Assembly (NCBI GenBank): GCA_012514505.1
Contig: JAAZAD010000179.1
Coordinates: 1 to 32,763 of the forward strand
Direction of reading: 5' to 3'
Source of the DNA: Rhodococcus sp. (in: high G+C Gram-positive bacteria)
Lineage (GTDB): Bacteria; Actinomycetota; Actinomycetes; Mycobacteriales; Mycobacteriaceae
DNA length: 32,763 nucleotides
A program made the translations under genes and the position numbers. The notes beneath the pieces are model-generated. The model did no database searches. It was not told the DNA's origin and was given only the letters and a program-made list of their open reading frames with translations. Shown piece by piece: positions 23,463-30,418 of this stretch (positions are counted from its first letter, which is position 1; each line of letters starts with the position of its first letter).

Positions 23463-23987
23463 GTGACGGACGTATCTACGACTCCTCTGCACGCCGACGG
23501 TCAATACTCGGGCGCGGTGCAGTCCATCCCACTTCAGCGGCTCGATCCCGGCCTTCCCGTACCTGTGCGTGCGCACGAGGGCGACGCGGGCGTGGATCTG
23601 TACAGCGTGACCGATGTGACAATTGCCCCAGGCAGGCGCACTCTCGTCGGCACCGGAATCGCGATAGCGCTTCCCATCGGCACTGTCGGTCTCATTCATC
23701 CCCGATCGGGTCTCGCTGCCAAGTCGGGGCTGTCGGTGGTGAACACGCCGGGCACCATCGACGCCGGCTATCGAGGTGAGGTGAAGGTGTGCCTGATCAA
23801 TCACGATCTGGATCAGCCGATCGACATTCGCCGAGGTGACCGGATCGCGCAGCTGCTCGTACAGCGAGTGGAACTGGTCCACTTCGAGGAAGTGGACACT
23901 CTTGACGAGACGACGCGTGGGTCCGGGGGATACGGCTCGAGTGGGGGCCACGCGAGTCTTGCCCAGCACACGACAGAAGGGGCGTGA
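23463..23987 (+). CDS. dut: Deoxyuridine 5'-triphosphate nucleotidohydrolase (dUTPase)
   Basis: A 174-residue trimeric-type dUTPase. All five motifs are visible: [11 protein letters not shown] (1), [12 protein letters not shown] (2), [20 protein letters not shown] (3), [14 protein letters not shown] (4) and the P-loop-like arm [11 protein letters not shown] (5). It hydrolyses dUTP to dUMP, keeping uracil out of DNA and feeding dTMP synthesis. The N-terminus is some 20 residues longer than in M. tuberculosis. GTG 23463 is chosen over GTG 23457 because TAGGCT ends eight bases upstream and no ribosome site is seen; the true start could be either. It ends two bases before the ATG of the DUF3710 gene, so the two are probably translationally coupled. 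Confidence 0.95.
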   Translation: MTDVSTTPLHADGQYSGAVQSIPLQRLDPGLPVPVRAHEGDAGVDLYSVTDVTIAPGRRTLVGTGIAIALPIGTVGLIHPRSGLAAKSGLSVVNTPGTIDAGYRGEVKVCLINHDLDQPIDIRRGDRIAQLLVQRVELVHFEEVDTLDETTRGSGGYGSSGGHASLAQHTTEGA

Positions 23988-23989
23988 TC

Positions 23990-24913
23990 ATGTTCGGACG
24001 CCGAAAGAAGAAGGACGCTGACAACGGTTACGCCGAGGGCGGTTTCTTCGGCGACGAGGCGGGTGTGGACGAGGGGTACTACGCCGAAGGTGACTACGCC
24101 GACGGCGCCTACGGAGACGCTGGTTACGAGGACGCCGAAAACGCCGGCGGGGGCTATGTCGAAGGTGGCCATGACGACCTCGACCACGTAGAGGATTCGG
24201 ACGCCGGTCCTTACGACAGTGGCGACTTCGAGCCCGACGCCGACCTGTCGGTGGGGGTGAACGGGCAGCGACTCGACCTCGGTTCGGTGCTCGTACCGAT
24301 GCCGCCCGGGTCACAGTTGCAGGTCGAGATGGCGCCGAACGGAAGCCCACAGGCGGTGCACGTGGTGACGCAGCACGGCCGTGTGACCGTCGCGGCGTAC
24401 GCGGCTCCGAAATCCCCGGGTCAGTGGCGTGAGGTAGCCGGCGACTTGGCCGAGTCGCTTCGAGGCGACAATGCGAGCGTCACCATCGAGAACGGCCCGT
24501 GGGGGCGCGAGATCCTCGCGGTGACTCCCAACGCCGACCTGCGATTCATCGGTGTCGACGGATACAGGTGGATGGTCCGCTGCGTGGTGGCCGGGCCCAG
24601 CGGGTCGAATGCAGCAGATTCGTCGCTGGTGGCGGCTGCGCGGGAGATTTTGCAGGACACCGTCGTCAAACGTGGTTCCGATCCGCATCCAGTGCGCACA
24701 CCGCTTCCTGTCGTGCTACCGGCAGCTCTCGCCGAGCAGTTGGCTCAGGCTCAACAGCAGCAGATGGACCAGCAGCAGGGGGCTCCGCAACAGCAAGCAC
24801 AGCCGCCGCAGCCGCAACCGCAACAGCAAGCACAGCCGCAGCAAGCGCAGCCCCCGCAACCGCAACAGCAGCGGCGCGGGGAGTCCGGATCGGCGATGCA
24901 ACAGCTGGGCTGA
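23990..24913 (+). CDS. DUF3710 domain-containing protein (Rv2696c-like)
   Basis: A 307-residue protein from ATG 23990, with AAGGGG seven bases upstream; GTG 23984 overlaps the dut stop and is less well spaced. After MFGRRKKK comes about 75 residues of acidic, glycine/tyrosine-rich low-complexity sequence. The DUF3710 core follows (LDLGSVLVPMPPGSQLQVEM, VHVVTQHGRVTVAAYAAPKSPGQWREVAGDLAESL, GPWGREILA, IGVDGYRWMVRCVVAGP). The last 60 residues are proline/glutamine-rich. It is cytoplasmic with no membrane segment. Constant linkage to dut is known in actinobacteria, but the function is not. The disordered ends suggest a scaffold or a phosphorylated partner; this is inference. Confidence 0.9.
   Translation: MFGRRKKKDADNGYAEGGFFGDEAGVDEGYYAEGDYADGAYGDAGYEDAENAGGGYVEGGHDDLDHVEDSDAGPYDSGDFEPDADLSVGVNGQRLDLGSVLVPMPPGSQLQVEMAPNGSPQAVHVVTQHGRVTVAAYAAPKSPGQWREVAGDLAESLRGDNASVTIENGPWGREILAVTPNADLRFIGVDGYRWMVRCVVAGPSGSNAADSSLVAAAREILQDTVVKRGSDPHPVRTPLPVVLPAALAEQLAQAQQQQMDQQQGAPQQQAQPPQPQPQQQAQPQQAQPPQPQQQRRGESGSAMQQLG
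24745..24871 (+). repeat. Glutamine/proline codon repeat at the 3' end of the DUF3710 gene
   Basis: Runs of CAG/CAA and CCG/CCC codons encode blocks such as QQQAQPPQPQPQ. This is a simple-sequence tract likely to differ in length between strains. Confidence 0.8.
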
Positions 24914-24928
24914 CCTGCTCGATCAGGC

Positions 24929-25684
24929 CTACTGAATCAGGTCGGCGAGCGCGCCCAGCGCGGCCCTTCCCAGGGCAGAGGGGTCGGACCCGATCTCGTC
25001 GAGCGTCAGGCGGGACAGGGCCGCTCGGGGAATCCGGGTGGCCCAGTCCTGCGCCACGGTCAACGGGTGGACGGCGTCGTCCACCGCGGCGGCGATCCCC
25101 ACCGGGACCTCGAGGTCTGCCAGTTCGGCTTCGTCGAGGGCGCAGTAGTCGGCAGCTTCGTCGAGTGCGCTCGGCAGGTGAGGCCACTGCGATTTCCAGG
25201 ACTTTGCCAGTTCGTCACCGAGCCAGGACGGGCTCGATTCGGTCATCTCGGCTGTCACGGCCGCCAACCCGAGTTCACGCAGCCGGCCCGCAGTGAATCT
25301 GGCGCTCGCCGCTGCGGGAGCGTCGTGTGGCGCACCCGTCCAGGCGGGGAGTGCGGCGAGCACTCCGACAGTGGTGTGCGGGTGCTGCGCCGCCCACTGC
25401 AGAGCTATGGCTGCGCCGATCGATACGCCGCCCACGAGGATGGATCCGGAGCGGTCCGTGGCAGCGTGCATCGCGTCGCGGTAGCTCTCGACCACTCGGC
25501 GAGGGTCGGGTTCGACGGCGATGACGCGGACTCCCGAAGCGTTGAGCGATGGGCTGAATGCGCGGTCGACGAAGTCTGCGTCCGAGCCGGTTCCGGGCAG
25601 TATGACCGCGGTGGACGGCCAGGCTGAAGTGAGCGGGGAATCAGACCGAGATGTAGGCACGGGATCGATCTTGCCGGGTGTCAC
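24929..25684 (-). CDS. Alpha/beta hydrolase family protein (Rv2695-like)
   Basis: A 251-residue protein with an alpha/beta-hydrolase layout: strand STAVILPGTGSD with an oxyanion-type PGTG, the nucleophile elbow GGVSIG with S88, and a late acid/histidine region (VPVGIAAAVDDAVHPLTVAQDWA) giving candidate D and H of a triad. The substrate is unknown. GTG 25684 is used for lack of a better signal; GTG 25660 is in frame and possible, and neither has a ribosome site. It converges on DUF3710 with 15 bases between stops and is divergent from the OB-fold gene. Confidence 0.82.
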   Translation of the reverse strand: MTPGKIDPVPTSRSDSPLTSAWPSTAVILPGTGSDADFVDRAFSPSLNASGVRVIAVEPDPRRVVESYRDAMHAATDRSGSILVGGVSIGAAIALQWAAQHPHTTVGVLAALPAWTGAPHDAPAAASARFTAGRLRELGLAAVTAEMTESSPSWLGDELAKSWKSQWPHLPSALDEAADYCALDEAELADLEVPVGIAAAVDDAVHPLTVAQDWATRIPRAALSRLTLDEIGSDPSALGRAALGALADLIQ

Positions 25685-25822
25685 ACATCACGTCTGCACG
25701 GGGAGGTTGATCGCGCGCACGGTGGTGTGGTTGTCCGAGACGAATGGGTCTACAGTGGCGATCAGATGGCCCTACGATGTGGGCTCGAACTCTTGTACCC
25801 GCACATGCTCCAGGAGCGCGCA

Positions 25823-26200
25823 ATGGCACCCGCCACGGCAGGATATTTCCGTCGGCTCACCCGCAGGCTGACCGAGGATCTCGAAGATCTGGATGCCGAG
25901 GAGTTGGTCGAAACCTCGCAGGCATCCGGCGCCCAGCACGCCTGCGATTGCAGTCGCGGTGAAGAGGTGACGATGGTCGGTCGACTTCGGAGCGTCGAGG
26001 CCTGCCCCAAGTCCGGCAACGCCAGTATCGAAGCCGACTTCTTCGACGGAACCGAAGAAGTGCAGTTGGTCTGGATAGGCCGTCGTCGCATTCCCGGCAT
26101 CGAGACCGGTAAGACGCTTCTCGTCCGCGGGCGCATCGGTGATCGCGGTGGACGCAAGGCGATCTTCAACCCCTACTACGAGCTGCGCGAAGAGTCATAG
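25823..26200 (+). CDS. OB-fold nucleic-acid-binding protein (Rv2694c-like)
   Basis: A 125-residue protein. ATG 25823 has AGGAG six bases upstream; the frame is open to 25727 but lacks a ribosome site there. After an N-terminal helix (GYFRRLTRRLTEDLEDLDAEEL) comes an OB-fold: GEEVTMVGRLRSVEACP, ASIEADFFDGTEEVQLVWIGRRRIPGIETGKTLLVRGRIG and an end strand IFNPYYEL. This is the tRNA-anticodon-binding-like OB domain of a single-domain actinobacterial protein. It probably binds single-stranded nucleic acid; the role is unknown. A -10-like TACAGT at 25751-25756 could serve it. The DUF3159 gene follows within 25 bp, probably in one operon. Confidence 0.85.
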   Translation: MAPATAGYFRRLTRRLTEDLEDLDAEELVETSQASGAQHACDCSRGEEVTMVGRLRSVEACPKSGNASIEADFFDGTEEVQLVWIGRRRIPGIETGKTLLVRGRIGDRGGRKAIFNPYYELREES

Positions 26201-26225
26201 ACTTTGCATGTGGCACCCTTTATGG

Positions 26226-26918
26226 GTGACCGAAACGAAGAACGAATCGATCCTCGAACAGATGGGTGGGCTGAGCGGGCTCGCCTATTCCACGCTCCCC
26301 ATTCTGGTGTTCGTGCCGGTCAACAGTATTTTCAATCTGACCGTCGCCATCTGGTCCGCACTCGGCGTGGCCGTGGCGATCCTCGTCTGGCGACTGATTC
26401 GGCGGGAACCGATTCAACCCGCGATCTCCGGCTTCTTCGGTGTCGGCATCTCTGCGTTCATCGCCTATCGCACCGGTGACGCCAAGGGCTATTTCCTGTA
26501 CGGCATCTACATGAGCCTGCTTTACGGTGGGGTATTCCTCGTGTCCATCCTGGTTCGCTGGCCGGTGGTGGGCCTCATTTGGGGTTTCCTCAACGGTCAC
26601 GGCAACTCGTGGCGGCAGCACCGAGGTGCGGTGCGCGCGTACGACATCGCCACTGCGGCTTGGGCAGTGGTGTTTGCCGCGCGCTACCTGGTTCAGTCGC
26701 AGCTCTACGACTCGGATCTGACGGGTTGGCTGGCCTTCGCCCGGATTGCCATGGGGTGGCCGCTCGCTGGTGCGGCATTCGTGGTCACCGTGTGGGCGGT
26801 GCGGCGCGCCGACCGAATCGCTGCTCCGCACGCCGCTACTCACACCGAGGCCGACACCGATTCCGAGAGCGGTTCCGATGCCGAGGAAGTGTCAGGGAAG
26901 GCCGACAGCGGCGCGTAG
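26226..26918 (+). CDS. DUF3159 integral membrane protein (Rv2693c-like)
   Basis: A 230-residue protein with five to six hydrophobic helices, including LAYSTLPILVFVPVNSIFNL, VAIWSALGVAVAILVW, AISGFFGVGISAFIAY, LYGGVFLVSILVRWPVVGLIW and WAVVFAARYLV. The SILEQMGGLSGLAYSTLPILVFV start is diagnostic of DUF3159. GTG 26226 matches the family N-terminus; ATG 26208 is an in-frame alternative. Signals for both are weak, so it may be coupled to the OB-fold gene 25 bp upstream. The acidic, serine-rich C-terminus overlaps the end of ceoC on the other strand by 27 bases. No substrate or function is known. Confidence 0.85.
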   Translation: MTETKNESILEQMGGLSGLAYSTLPILVFVPVNSIFNLTVAIWSALGVAVAILVWRLIRREPIQPAISGFFGVGISAFIAYRTGDAKGYFLYGIYMSLLYGGVFLVSILVRWPVVGLIWGFLNGHGNSWRQHRGAVRAYDIATAAWAVVFAARYLVQSQLYDSDLTGWLAFARIAMGWPLAGAAFVVTVWAVRRADRIAAPHAATHTEADTDSESGSDAEEVSGKADSGA

Positions 26919-27551
26919 TTCGTCCTCCACCTCGGCGGAGGCGACGAACAGTAGTTCGTCACCGCCCTCGAGGGGATCGTCTTGCTGAGGCACGATCACC
27001 CGGCCGCCGCGCAGGATCGTGACGAGGGCGACGTCCCGGGGGAGGCGTAGCTTACGAACGGGCTTGCCCGCCAGGCCGGTGTTGTCGGGAAGCGTCACTT
27101 CCACGAGGTTCGCCTGGCCCTGCCGGAACGTCATCAATCGAACGAGATCGCCGACCGACACCGCCTCCTCGACCAGTGACGCGAGCATCCGAGGTGTCGA
27201 TACCGCCACGTCGACTCCCCATGACTCGTCGAACAGCCATTCGTTGCGGGGGTCGTTGACGCGAGCGACCACTCGTCGGACTCCGAATTCGGTCTTGGCA
27301 AGAAGACTGAGCACGAGATTCGCTTTGTCGTCGCCGGTGGCGGCGATGACCACCTCGTAGGTCTGGAGTTCGGCGTCCTCGAGATTGGTGAGCTCGCAGG
27401 CGTCTGCGTGCACCCAGTGCGCTTCTGGCACGGACTCCTGCTCGACATGTTCGAGTTTGCGCTCGATCAACATGATCTGGTGGTCGCTACGGACAAGCTC
27501 GCGTGCAATGGAACGGCCGACGGCACCGGCTCCGGCGATCGCAACTCTCAT
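26892..27551 (-). CDS. ceoC: TrkA/RCK-type potassium uptake regulatory protein CeoC
   Basis: A 219-residue protein with an N-terminal Rossmann RCK_N domain (MRVAIAGAGAVGRSIARELV, GxGxxG at 7-12, then the acidic E30 of LIERK) and a C-terminal RCK_C domain (VEVTLPDNTGLAGKPVRKLRLP, GGDELLFVASAEVEDELRA). Such proteins bind NAD(H), and in some relatives ATP or c-di-AMP, and gate cation channels or transporters from the cytosol. AGGGGG lies eight bases before ATG 27551. It follows ceoB after 56 bp on the same strand, as mycobacterial Rv2691-Rv2692. No TrkH/TrkG pore gene is present; the neighbouring membrane protein is KimA-like. Confidence 0.93.
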   Translation of the reverse strand: MRVAIAGAGAVGRSIARELVRSDHQIMLIERKLEHVEQESVPEAHWVHADACELTNLEDAELQTYEVVIAATGDDKANLVLSLLAKTEFGVRRVVARVNDPRNEWLFDESWGVDVAVSTPRMLASLVEEAVSVGDLVRLMTFRQGQANLVEVTLPDNTGLAGKPVRKLRLPRDVALVTILRGGRVIVPQQDDPLEGGDELLFVASAEVEDELRAAVGLP

Positions 27552-27607
27552 GGTTCGTTCCCCCTGCGGTTCGGTGGATGGGGTGGAAGGTGGGTGTTCG
27601 AGTTGGT

Positions 27608-28273
27608 TCAGTCGTCGCTCGGTGGGGGATTGCTCGCCAGCGCCAGCGCTTCTGCCACGGTCCCGGACACGGCCGCGATGTACACCTGGTCATCTGCCTG
27701 GATGACCGTTCTGCGATCGGGCAATACCCCGGATCCAAATCTGATGATGAACGCGACACGTGATGCGGTCACCGACTCGAGTGCGGTGACGCGCTTGCCC
27801 GCCCACTCTTCGTGGAGGTCCAGCTCGGCGACGGCGACCGTCCCGGAAGGGTCACGCCACTTTGCGGTCTGGCTGTCTCGAGTGAGTGTGTGCAGGAATC
27901 TGTCGGTCGACCACGGCACGGTTGCGACGGTGGGGATCCCGAGTCGCTCGTACACCGCAGCTCGTTTCGCGTCGTAGATACGCGCGACCACCCGCTCGAC
28001 GCCGAACGTTTCTCTCGCCACGCGGGCGGCGATGATGTTCGAATTGTCTCCGGACGAGACCGCGGCGAACGCGTCTGCACGCTCGATACCGGCTTTGATC
28101 AGGACGTCTCTGTCGAAACCCATCCCGACGACCTTCGTCCCCGAGAAGTCGGCGTCGAGGCGCAAGAACGAACTGGCATCTCGGTCGATGACCGCAACCT
28201 CGTGCCCGATCCGGGTCAGCGCGCTCGCCAGGGATGCGCCGACCCGACCGCATCCCATGATGACCACATACAC
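27608..28273 (-). CDS. ceoB: TrkA/RCK-type potassium uptake regulatory protein CeoB
   Basis: A 221-residue RCK protein, paralogous to ceoC. RCK_N starts VYVVIMGCGRVGASLASAL with GxGxxG, followed by the acidic D30-type VIDRDASS and GFDRDVLIKAGIERADAFAAVSSGDNSNI. RCK_C is around VAVAELDLHEEWAGKRVTAL and VIQADDQVYIAAV. GTG 28273 is chosen, with GGAG seven bases upstream; it matches the N-terminus of mycobacterial CeoB (MRVVVMGCGRVG), while the longer frame to 28474 lacks similarity. It is divergent from the KimA-like permease across 139 bp. Known data place CeoBC in potassium uptake and pH/chloride response in M. tuberculosis. Confidence 0.94.
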   Translation of the reverse strand: MYVVIMGCGRVGASLASALTRIGHEVAVIDRDASSFLRLDADFSGTKVVGMGFDRDVLIKAGIERADAFAAVSSGDNSNIIAARVARETFGVERVVARIYDAKRAAVYERLGIPTVATVPWSTDRFLHTLTRDSQTAKWRDPSGTVAVAELDLHEEWAGKRVTALESVTASRVAFIIRFGSGVLPDRRTVIQADDQVYIAAVSGTVAEALALASNPPPSDD

Positions 28274-28400
28274 CTGTGCACTCCATTTCTGATGGGCGAT
28301 ACCGGGAAGAACGCTACCGGTCCGGAGGGAAAGAACAAGCATGGTCCGGCCGAGAAGAGGACACTCCGTCGCCCGTGGAGTTATCCGACGGGGAGACGGA

Positions 28401-28406
28401 TACGCT
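28401..28406 (+). promoter_or_regulatory. Putative -10 element for leaderless KimA-like permease gene
   Basis: TACGCT fits TANNNT and ends six bases before GTG 28413; no ribosome site is present. I found no trace of the conserved ydaO/c-di-AMP riboswitch core in the 139-bp gap with ceoB. Confidence 0.5.
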
Positions 28407-28412
28407 TTGGCG

Positions 28413-30407
28413 GTGTCAAAGCTCTCGACCGCCACCAAGCGGCTACTACTGGGCAGACCGTTCCGGAGCGACACGCTCGGGCAGCGGCTGCTCCCGAAGC
28501 GGATCGCGCTCCCGGTCTTCGCGTCCGATGCGATTTCGTCGGTGGCCTATGCGCCCGAAGAGATTTTCCTGGTGTTGTCGGTGGCCGGAATCTCGGCGCT
28601 GGTCTACGCGCCGTGGGTGGGGCTGGCTGTCGTTGCGGTGATGATCGTGGTCGTCGCGAGCTATCGGCAGAACGTGCATGCGTACCCATCCGGCGGTGGT
28701 GACTACGAGGTTGCGACGGTCAACCTGGGTCAGTCGGCCGGTCTCACGGTCGGTAGCGCACTGATGGTCGACTATGTCCTCACGGTTGCTGTGTCGATTT
28801 CGGCGGCCGCATCCAACATCGGTTCGGCGATACCGTTCGTGGCTCATCACAAAGTTCTGTTCGCCGTCGTGGCGATCGCATTGCTCGCGGCCGTGAATTT
28901 GCGGGGTATCCGCGAGTCGGGCGCGGCCTTCGCGGCGCCGACGTACGCTTTCATCGGTGGCATGGCGGTGATGCTCGGCTGGGGCTTCTTCCGCATCTAC
29001 GTGGAGGGCGAAAACCTGCAAGCCGAGTCCGCGAGCTTCGAACTGCACGCGGAAGATGCGCACCTGTACGGAATCGCGTTCGCCTTCCTGATCGCACGGG
29101 CGTTTTCGTCGGGTTGCGCCGCACTCACGGGAGTCGAGGCCGTCAGCAACGGCGTGCCCGCATTTCGTAAGCCCAAGTCGAAGAATGCGGCATCGACGCT
29201 ACTCATGCTGGGTGCCTTGGCGATTGTTCTGCTGATGGGCATCATCATGTTGGCCCAGAAAGTGGGGATCAAGTATGCCTACGATCCGGAATCACAGCTG
29301 TCGAACACCCCTGAGGGGTATCAGCAGAAAACCCTGATCGCGCAGTTGGCGGAGACGGTGTTCGGTGGATTTCCGATCGGGCTGTACTTCATTGCCGTAG
29401 TCACCGCGCTGATTCTCGTCCTCGCGGCGAACACCGCGTTCAACGGTTTCCCTGTCCTGGCTTCGGTGCTGGCCCAGGATCGCTTTCTGCCGCGCCAACT
29501 GCATACGCGTGGCGACCGGCTTGCCTTCAGCAACGGCATTCTGTTCCTGGCAGGGGCTGCAATCGCCTTCGTGGTGATCTTCGGCGCCGAGGTGACCCAT
29601 CTGATTCAGCTCTACATCGTCGGGGTGTTCGTCTCGTTCGTGCTCAGTCAGACCGGCATGATCAAGCACTGGACCAGACATTTGAAGTCGGAGACCGACC
29701 CGGACCAGCGATGGAAGATGACACGATCGCGCATCATCAACTCCATCGGTTTGGGAATGACCGGTGCAGTGTTGATCATCGTGCTCATCACCAAGTTCGC
29801 AGCGGGCGCATGGATTGCAATCGTGGCGATGATCGCGATTTTCGTGGTGATGAAGCTGATTCGCAAGCACTACGACAGCGTTGCCGCCGAACTCGAGAAC
29901 GCGGAATGGGACGGGGTTTTGCCGTCTCGCACCCATTCGATCGTTCTCGTCTCGAAGTTGCACATGCCCACCCTGCGGGCACTCGCGTACGCACGGGCGA
30001 CACGACCGGACACACTCGAGGCGATCACCGTCAACGTCGACGAGCCGGACACACGAGAACTGGTGCGCGCCTGGGAGAAGAGCGACGTGACCGTGCCCCT
30101 GAAGGTCGTGGAATCGCCGTATCGGGAGATCACGAAACCCGTCTTGGACTATGTGCGCCGAGTGCGTCGCGACTCGCCTCGAGACGTGGTGACCGTCTTC
30201 ATTCCGGAGTACGTCGTGGGGCATTGGTGGGAGCAGATTCTGCACAACCAGAGCGCGCTGCGCCTCAAGAGCCGTCTGCTGTTCCAGCCCGGTGTGATGG
30301 TGACGAGTGTTCCGTGGCAGTTGAATTCGTCGGAGAAGACCAAACCGTTGACTGTCGATCACACCGCGGGGTCCACCCGCCGCGGTTACGACGCGAACGA
30401 TATGTGA
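28413..30407 (+). CDS. APC-superfamily permease of the KUP/KimA type, probable potassium importer
   Basis: A 664-residue membrane protein with twelve hydrophobic helices in the first 470 residues and a soluble C-terminal domain. It is commonly labelled amino-acid permease, but it closely follows Bacillus KimA (YdaO) as I recall it: RPFRS near the start, ASDAISSVAY, SYRQNVHAYPSGGGDYEVA, VDYVLTVAVSISA, SSGCAALTGVEAVSN, LAANTAFNGFP, RGDRLAFSNGI, LIQLYIVGVF, and the end ILHNQSALRLKSRLLF. The potassium-site residues reported for KimA (D36, Y43, Y118, T121, S125, T230, E233, Y377) align with D39, Y46, Y121, T124, S128, T239, E242 and Y401, all conserved. GTG 28413 is used, consistent with the family N-terminus and the -10 six bases upstream. 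It is divergent from ceoBC. Confidence 0.9.
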   Translation: MSKLSTATKRLLLGRPFRSDTLGQRLLPKRIALPVFASDAISSVAYAPEEIFLVLSVAGISALVYAPWVGLAVVAVMIVVVASYRQNVHAYPSGGGDYEVATVNLGQSAGLTVGSALMVDYVLTVAVSISAAASNIGSAIPFVAHHKVLFAVVAIALLAAVNLRGIRESGAAFAAPTYAFIGGMAVMLGWGFFRIYVEGENLQAESASFELHAEDAHLYGIAFAFLIARAFSSGCAALTGVEAVSNGVPAFRKPKSKNAASTLLMLGALAIVLLMGIIMLAQKVGIKYAYDPESQLSNTPEGYQQKTLIAQLAETVFGGFPIGLYFIAVVTALILVLAANTAFNGFPVLASVLAQDRFLPRQLHTRGDRLAFSNGILFLAGAAIAFVVIFGAEVTHLIQLYIVGVFVSFVLSQTGMIKHWTRHLKSETDPDQRWKMTRSRIINSIGLGMTGAVLIIVLITKFAAGAWIAIVAMIAIFVVMKLIRKHYDSVAAELENAEWDGVLPSRTHSIVLVSKLHMPTLRALAYARATRPDTLEAITVNVDEPDTRELVRAWEKSDVTVPLKVVESPYREITKPVLDYVRRVRRDSPRDVVTVFIPEYVVGHWWEQILHNQSALRLKSRLLFQPGVMVTSVPWQLNSSEKTKPLTVDHTAGSTRRGYDANDM

Positions 30408-30418
30408 GGCGAAGTGCG

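Noticed and set aside
24912-24943. GACCTG...CAGGTC hairpin between DUF3710 and the hydrolase
   Set aside because: Only six pairs with competing inner pairings, and it overlaps both coding ends.
28274-28412. ydaO/c-di-AMP riboswitch before the KimA-like gene
   Set aside because: The gap is short and none of the conserved riboswitch core words is visible.
29711-30418. N-terminal extension of the RNA methyltransferase into the permease gene
   Set aside because: The extension is an out-of-frame reading of the permease; the TRAM domain begins right after TTG 30419.
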